From contig NZ_VLOG01000017.1 of the NCBI RefSeq assembly GCF_007655305.1, positions 1 to 42,954 of the forward strand: a stretch of 42,954 bases of DNA, in the 5' to 3' direction. This stretch comes from Algoriphagus algorifonticola. Its GTDB lineage: Bacteria > Bacteroidota > Bacteroidia > Cytophagales > Cyclobacteriaceae. The position numbers were made by a program, and so were the translations under genes. The notes under the pieces are model-generated. The model was not told the origin of the DNA, made no database searches, and saw only the letters and a list, made by a program, of their open reading frames with translations. Every line of letters starts with the position of its first letter. The first letter of the stretch is position 1. Below, one piece after another: positions 38,973-42,954 of the stretch.

Positions 38973-41918
38973 ATGATGCTTTCAAACCAACCCAATCTAG
39001 TTCCTCAATTGGAAAAACTAGCTACCCAACTGGAGGGTAGTTTGCAGTTTGACCGACTCACTCGTACCCTGTACGCCACCGATGCTTCTGTCTATAGGGA
39101 AATGCCCTTGGCGGTAGCTTTTCCTAAGTCTGAATCGGATATACAGAAACTGATTCAGTTTGCCAATGAAAACGGAACTTCCTTGATTCCCCGAACAGCA
39201 GGCACCTCTTTGGCCGGGCAATGTGTGGGAAACGGGATCGTCGTGGATGTCTCCAAGCATTTCACCCAAATCCTTGAATTCAACAAGGAGGAACGCTGGG
39301 TTCGCGTGCAGCCGGGAGTGGTTCGGGATGAACTCAATCGCTTTTTGAAGCCACATGGATTGTTTTTCAGCCCTATCACTTCTACTGCCAACCGGGCGAT
39401 GATAGGTGGCATGGTGGGAAACAATTCTTCAGGAACTACTTCCATTGTATATGGGGTAACTCGGGACAAGGTAATTTCTATGAATACCATTCTCAGTGAT
39501 GGGAATAAGGTCGTGTTCGGAGAGATCTCTCAGGATGAGTTTGATCGGAAATGTGGACAAAAGGATCTGGAAGGAATAATCTACCGTCAAATCTTCGACG
39601 AACTCAATAACCCTGAAATCAGGGAAGAAATCCATGCTCAATTTCCCAAAAAGTCCATCCACCGCCGAAATACCGGCTATGCAGTGGATGAGTTGCTGAA
39701 AGCAGAGCTTTTCGAAGGAAAGGAAAAATTCAACTTCTGTAAACTATTAGCAGGTTCGGAGGGAACTTTGGCTTTTACCACCGAAATCAAAATCAGTCTT
39801 GATCCCTTGCCCGATCCGGTGGAAATCGTCGTAGCGGCTCACTTCGCGACCATACACGAAAGCATGAAGTCCGCTCAGGTCGCCATGAAGCATCCGGCTA
39901 CAGCGGTGGAATTGATGGATAAAATCATCTTGGATTGTACCAAAGAGAGCATAGAGTACTCCAAAAACCGCTATTTCGTAGAGGGAGATCCTGAAGCGAT
40001 TTTGATGATTGAGTTCCGGGGCAAAACCTTGGAGGAAGCCATGGAAAAAGGAGAGTCATTAGTAGCTGACCTGAAAGCTGGCGGCTATGGCTATGCCTTT
40101 CCGATTATTGAGCCTGAAAAAGTCGCTTCAGCTTGGGCTCTTCGTGCAGCAGGCTTGGGCCTTTTGGGAAACATTCCCGGCGACCCTAAAGCAGTTGCTT
40201 GTATCGAAGACACCGCGGTGGATATAGAAGACTTAGCAGATTACATCGATGAAGTCGATGCCATGATGGAAGGTTTCAACCAAAAGCCTGTTCACTACGC
40301 CCATGCCGGAGCGGGAGAGATCCATTTGCGTCCTATTTTGGATTTGAAAAAGGCAGAGGATGTGGAGGAGTTTTATCAAATTTCTTTGGCATCCGCACAG
40401 TTAGTGAAAAAATATCAGGGTTCGCTTTCTGGGGAACATGGAGACGGCAGAGTACGCGCTGCTTTTATCCCGCTGATGGTGGGAGAAAAGAATTATGAGC
40501 TTTTCCGAAGGATTAAATATACCTGGGATCCCAAAAACATCTTCAATCCCGGCAAAATCGTGGATGCCGCGCCGATGAATAAATTCCTGCGCTACGAGCC
40601 AGGGATGAAAACTCCAGACCACAAAACAATCATCGATTTTTCCAATGTGGGAGGGATTTTGCGTTTGGCTGAAAAATGCAATGGTTCTGGGGATTGCCGT
40701 AAACTTCCGGGTTCCGGCGGAACCATGTGTCCGAGCTATATGGCAACCCGAAATGAGAAAGATACAGTCAGAGGCAGAGCGAATACGCTTCGGGAGTTTT
40801 TGACTTTGGATAAAAAGGAAAATGCCTTTGACCACCCAGAGATCAAAGAGGCCTTGGACCTGTGTTTAAGCTGCAAAGGCTGTACGGCTGAGTGCCCTTC
40901 CAATGTGGACATGGCTAGCATGAAGGCAGAATTCCTCTATCAATATCAGAAGACGCATGGCATTCCTCTTCGATCCAAGGCCTTTGCCTATATCAATGAA
41001 TTGAATGAGCTGGGTTCCAAAGTTCCTGGAATCGCTAATTTCTTCCTGAGTAATTCTCTAACTGGGAGGCTAATGAAATCCATTTTGGGAGTAGCTCCAA
41101 GCCGTCATCTCCCGGAAATCAGTCCAATCAGCCTAAGAAAGTGGTACAAAAAGAACTATCCTTCCCTTGACGGGCCTGTAAAGACGATCAAATCGGTGTA
41201 CTTCTTTGTGGATGAGTTCACCAACCACAATGATACCCAAATTGGGATCAAAGCCATTTCGCTTCTAAAGAAGTTGGGATATGAGGTCAAGGTGGTAGAT
41301 CATGAGGAAAGCGGTCGTTCGGCTCTTTCCAAAGGTCTTTTGGAAAAAGCTAAAAAGCACGCCGAGGCCAATGTGCAAATTTTCGAAAAACTGATTGACG
41401 GGAATACTCCTCTAATTGGTCTGGAGCCATCAGCAATTTTGAGTTTCAGAGATGAATATCCTCGAATTGTAGGAAAAGAGTTGGTAGAAGGAGCGAAAAA
41501 ACTTAAGTTTCATGTCAAGCTGATCGATGAGTTTCTAGGTCAGGAAGTAGCGGCCGGAAATATCAGATCCGAACAATTCACGGACAGGGCTCAAAAAATC
41601 AAGTTGCATGGGCATTGTCATCAAAAGGCACTTTCTTCCCTGACCTGGACGCAAAAGATCCTTTCGCTTCCATCTAATTTTACCGTGGAAACGATCCCAA
41701 GTGGCTGCTGTGGAATGGCTGGTTCTTTTGGTTATGAGGCAGAGCACTTTGAGGTTTCTCAGCAAGTCGGAGAGTTGGTGCTATTTCCCGCGGTAAGGAA
41801 AGCTGAAGCGGATACACTGATCGCTGCTCCTGGAACTTCCTGCCGACATCAGATTGCGGATGGTACCGGTCGCAAAGCCAAGCATCCGGTGGAGATCCTT
41901 TGGGAGGCTTTGATTTAA
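38973..41918 (+). CDS. FAD-linked oxidase with Fe-S and cysteine-rich domains (D-lactate dehydrogenase type)
   Basis: A 981-residue fusion oxidoreductase of the D-lactate/2-hydroxyacid dehydrogenase type. Residues about 35-215 are the FAD-binding PCMH domain (LIPRTAGTSLAGQCVG, and GMVGNNSSGTTSIVYG), about 250-545 the FAD-oxidase C-terminal domain (with HYAHAGAGEIHLRP and SGEHGDGRVR), then a 4Fe-4S dicluster region (Cys569, 575, 586; then C-x2-C-x2-C-x3-C at 631-641) and a C-terminal CCG cysteine-rich part (GHCHQKALSS near 879, and GCCGMAGSFG near 911). It likely feeds electrons from D-lactate or another 2-hydroxy acid to the membrane chain. ATG 38973 or 38976 is the start; a TTG one codon before is not needed. 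Confidence 0.92.
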   Translation: MMLSNQPNLVPQLEKLATQLEGSLQFDRLTRTLYATDASVYREMPLAVAFPKSESDIQKLIQFANENGTSLIPRTAGTSLAGQCVGNGIVVDVSKHFTQILEFNKEERWVRVQPGVVRDELNRFLKPHGLFFSPITSTANRAMIGGMVGNNSSGTTSIVYGVTRDKVISMNTILSDGNKVVFGEISQDEFDRKCGQKDLEGIIYRQIFDELNNPEIREEIHAQFPKKSIHRRNTGYAVDELLKAELFEGKEKFNFCKLLAGSEGTLAFTTEIKISLDPLPDPVEIVVAAHFATIHESMKSAQVAMKHPATAVELMDKIILDCTKESIEYSKNRYFVEGDPEAILMIEFRGKTLEEAMEKGESLVADLKAGGYGYAFPIIEPEKVASAWALRAAGLGLLGNIPGDPKAVACIEDTAVDIEDLADYIDEVDAMMEGFNQKPVHYAHAGAGEIHLRPILDLKKAEDVEEFYQISLASAQLVKKYQGSLSGEHGDGRVRAAFIPLMVGEKNYELFRRIKYTWDPKNIFNPGKIVDAAPMNKFLRYEPGMKTPDHKTIIDFSNVGGILRLAEKCNGSGDCRKLPGSGGTMCPSYMATRNEKDTVRGRANTLREFLTLDKKENAFDHPEIKEALDLCLSCKGCTAECPSNVDMASMKAEFLYQYQKTHGIPLRSKAFAYINELNELGSKVPGIANFFLSNSLTGRLMKSILGVAPSRHLPEISPISLRKWYKKNYPSLDGPVKTIKSVYFFVDEFTNHNDTQIGIKAISLLKKLGYEVKVVDHEESGRSALSKGLLEKAKKHAEANVQIFEKLIDGNTPLIGLEPSAILSFRDEYPRIVGKELVEGAKKLKFHVKLIDEFLGQEVAAGNIRSEQFTDRAQKIKLHGHCHQKALSSLTWTQKILSLPSNFTVETIPSGCCGMAGSFGYEAEHFEVSQQVGELVLFPAVRKAEADTLIAAPGTSCRHQIADGTGRKAKHPVEILWEALI

Positions 41919-42044
41919 GAAAAAGTGTTTGATAGCTAGTTTTCGGCGAAAAAGTTTAAAATCTTCTATTCGCTGTTTGATTTAAACACTTTAGTTCTAT
42001 TTTTAGTATTAAAAGTTATTCTTTAAATCCATTATTCTATATAG

Positions 42045-42788
42045 TTGAGTCACTTGGAAAAGTCTAGAGTTTTAATAGTTGAAGAGGAATTGATTATCGC
42101 TGAGGATTTGAGCGATATATTAGAAAATCTGGGATACGATGTGGTAGGTACTGCTATTTCAGCAAGAGAAGCCTTACAGATTCTGGGGACAGAGGATGTA
42201 GACTTGGCTTTACTCGATATCAAAATCAAGGGAGGAAAAGACGGTATCGAATTGGCCGAAGAAATCAATGAGAATTTTAAAATACCAATTGTGTTTTTAA
42301 CTTCTCATGCAGACCAAATGACACTCTCAAGGGCAAAAAAGGTTCTCCCTTATGGATATTTGGTTAAACCATTTGCAGAAAAGGACATCCATACAACACT
42401 GGAAATGGCATTGGCTAATTTTAAAGCAGAACAAAAAAAATCTTCTATTTCTCACCAAGAAAATGAGTTTGTACTAAAAGACAGCTTATTTGTGCGCCAC
42501 AATGGAATGTTAGTGAAAATCCAGTTTCAGGATATTATTTATTTTGAAGCGGATGCAAATTATACCAAGGTCTTTACTAAAGATAAAAAGTTTGTAATCC
42601 GTGCAATCTTGAAAGAGTTGGAGAGAAAACTGGACACTCATTTTTTTGCTAGGATTCACAAGTCTTTTTTGATCAATCTGACAGCCATAGATGCAATTGA
42701 TTCTACGGAAGTTCACATTGCAGGAAAAAAAATACCCCTTAGTCGCAGTCAGCATAGTTGGCTGATCAATCAGATTAAAACACTCTAA
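42045..42788 (+). CDS. LytTR-family response regulator
   Basis: A 247-residue response regulator. The receiver domain (about 7-122) has the acidic cluster EEE (13-15), the phospho-acceptor Asp58 in LALLDIKIKGG, Thr86-Ser87 and Lys108 in LVKPF. The C-terminal LytTR DNA-binding domain (about 143-247) is recognised by IIYFEADANYTKVF and FFARIHKSFLINL. The start is TTG at 42045: the codon before it is TAG in frame, and no ATG fits the family N-terminus. Such regulators in Bacteroidota pair with membrane histidine kinases; none lies upstream. A 9-bp inverted repeat (AAAGTGTTT 41922-41930, AAACACTTT 41984-41992) lies in its upstream region. Confidence 0.9.
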   Translation: MSHLEKSRVLIVEEELIIAEDLSDILENLGYDVVGTAISAREALQILGTEDVDLALLDIKIKGGKDGIELAEEINENFKIPIVFLTSHADQMTLSRAKKVLPYGYLVKPFAEKDIHTTLEMALANFKAEQKKSSISHQENEFVLKDSLFVRHNGMLVKIQFQDIIYFEADANYTKVFTKDKKFVIRAILKELERKLDTHFFARIHKSFLINLTAIDAIDSTEVHIAGKKIPLSRSQHSWLINQIKTL

Positions 42789-42834
42789 AAATTTAATTCA
42801 ACTGCGTAGCCGCAATCTTGCAGTTACACAAATA

Positions 42835-42842
42835 TAAATTTG
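42835..42842 (+). promoter_or_regulatory. -7 element TAAATTTG near the right edge
   Basis: TAAATTTG fits TAnnTTTG, with a TTG 14 bp upstream (closer than usual). It would drive the reading frame that starts at 42887 with a leader of about 38 nt. Confidence 0.4.
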
Positions 42843-42886
42843 CTCTTAAGGTAAAATCCATTATTGCCGTTTTATAAAGAGGTCAA

Positions 42887-42954
42887 ATGGAATTTAACCC
42901 GAAATATGCAGTAGACTTCTTATTACGAGTCCAAACCGCTTCAAAATCAATCGC
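42887..42954 (+). CDS. Possible start of a further gene (cut by window edge)
   Basis: An ATG at 42887 opens a frame that runs to the window end (22 residues, beginning MEFNPKYAVDFLLRVQTASK). It is preceded by AAAGAGGT 6 bp upstream and by the -7 element at 42835. Too short to identify; a partner kinase for the LytTR regulator is one possibility but nothing in the visible residues shows it. Confidence 0.35.
   Translation, partial: MEFNPKYAVDFLLRVQTASKSI

Noticed and set aside
40401..40835. Minus-strand frame of 144 codons inside the FAD/Fe-S oxidoreductase gene
   Set aside because: It is a shadow of a gene whose every domain motif is intact on the plus strand.

Overview
The window reads as chromosomal DNA of a Bacteroidota bacterium, most likely order Cytophagales and perhaps an Algoriphagus-like member of Cyclobacteriaceae (inference from gene families only). 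The grounds are: -7 promoter elements of the Bacteroidota form TAnnTTTG (before hipB with a TTG 20 bp upstream); start codons without Shine-Dalgarno sequences; families common in this phylum (DUF6265, DUF4268, a DUF7935-like protein, an Omp85 barrel without POTRA, lipoproteins ending their signal at Ser-Cys); and dense short overlapping operons.

Layout. 1-752 is a gene-free block of palindromic repeats. 753-3250 holds an acyl-CoA carboxylase beta subunit and a SirB1-like transglutaminase-fold protein; 3247-4566 (minus) a secreted redoxin and a phosphopantetheinyl transferase. 4602-7313 is a tight plus operon: WD40 protein, DivIVA-domain protein, folB, DUF4268. 7628-8614 (minus) has a secreted DUF6265 protein and an IscA-like protein lacking its C-terminal Cys pair. 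8727-11486 is a second plus operon ending in dtd. 11593-16022 has a leishmanolysin-like lipoprotein, a ModF-like double ABC ATPase, a DUF1801 protein and a zinc alcohol dehydrogenase. 16104-17601 has a MazG-like protein and an Omp85-type barrel. 17829-22824 (minus) has an M81 lipoprotein, two small membrane proteins, comB, gcvT and a canonical IscA-type protein. 23049-25446 (plus) has mce, thiL and hicAB; 25476-27256 (minus) has a small unknown gene and rlmD.

From 27.3 kb the DNA is more accessory. A REP-associated tyrosine transposase sits among three 170-210 bp elements built from 5-bp-stem mini-hairpins. Then come a short-chain dehydrogenase, a 1286-residue SF1 helicase, a 734-bp mosaic of repeat families, and hipBA with a repeated-site operator region. 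After a ydcF-type gene, an AT-rich island (about 36.5-38.7 kb) encodes a 56-residue peptide with a double-glycine leader, a pair of paralogous small secreted proteins, and an ORF in which the start of a membrane protein is joined to the last two-thirds of an ABC ATPase domain without Walker A. I read this as the decayed remnant of a double-glycine peptide export cluster. The window ends with a large FAD/Fe-S D-lactate-dehydrogenase-type oxidoreductase, a LytTR response regulator and the start of a further gene.

The two observations I would follow first are the double-glycine peptide with its broken exporter, and a degenerate repeat family (AAAGCTG / AAAGTCTG units) that begins at or within about 10 bp of the stop codon of five unrelated genes, on both strands, always in sense orientation.
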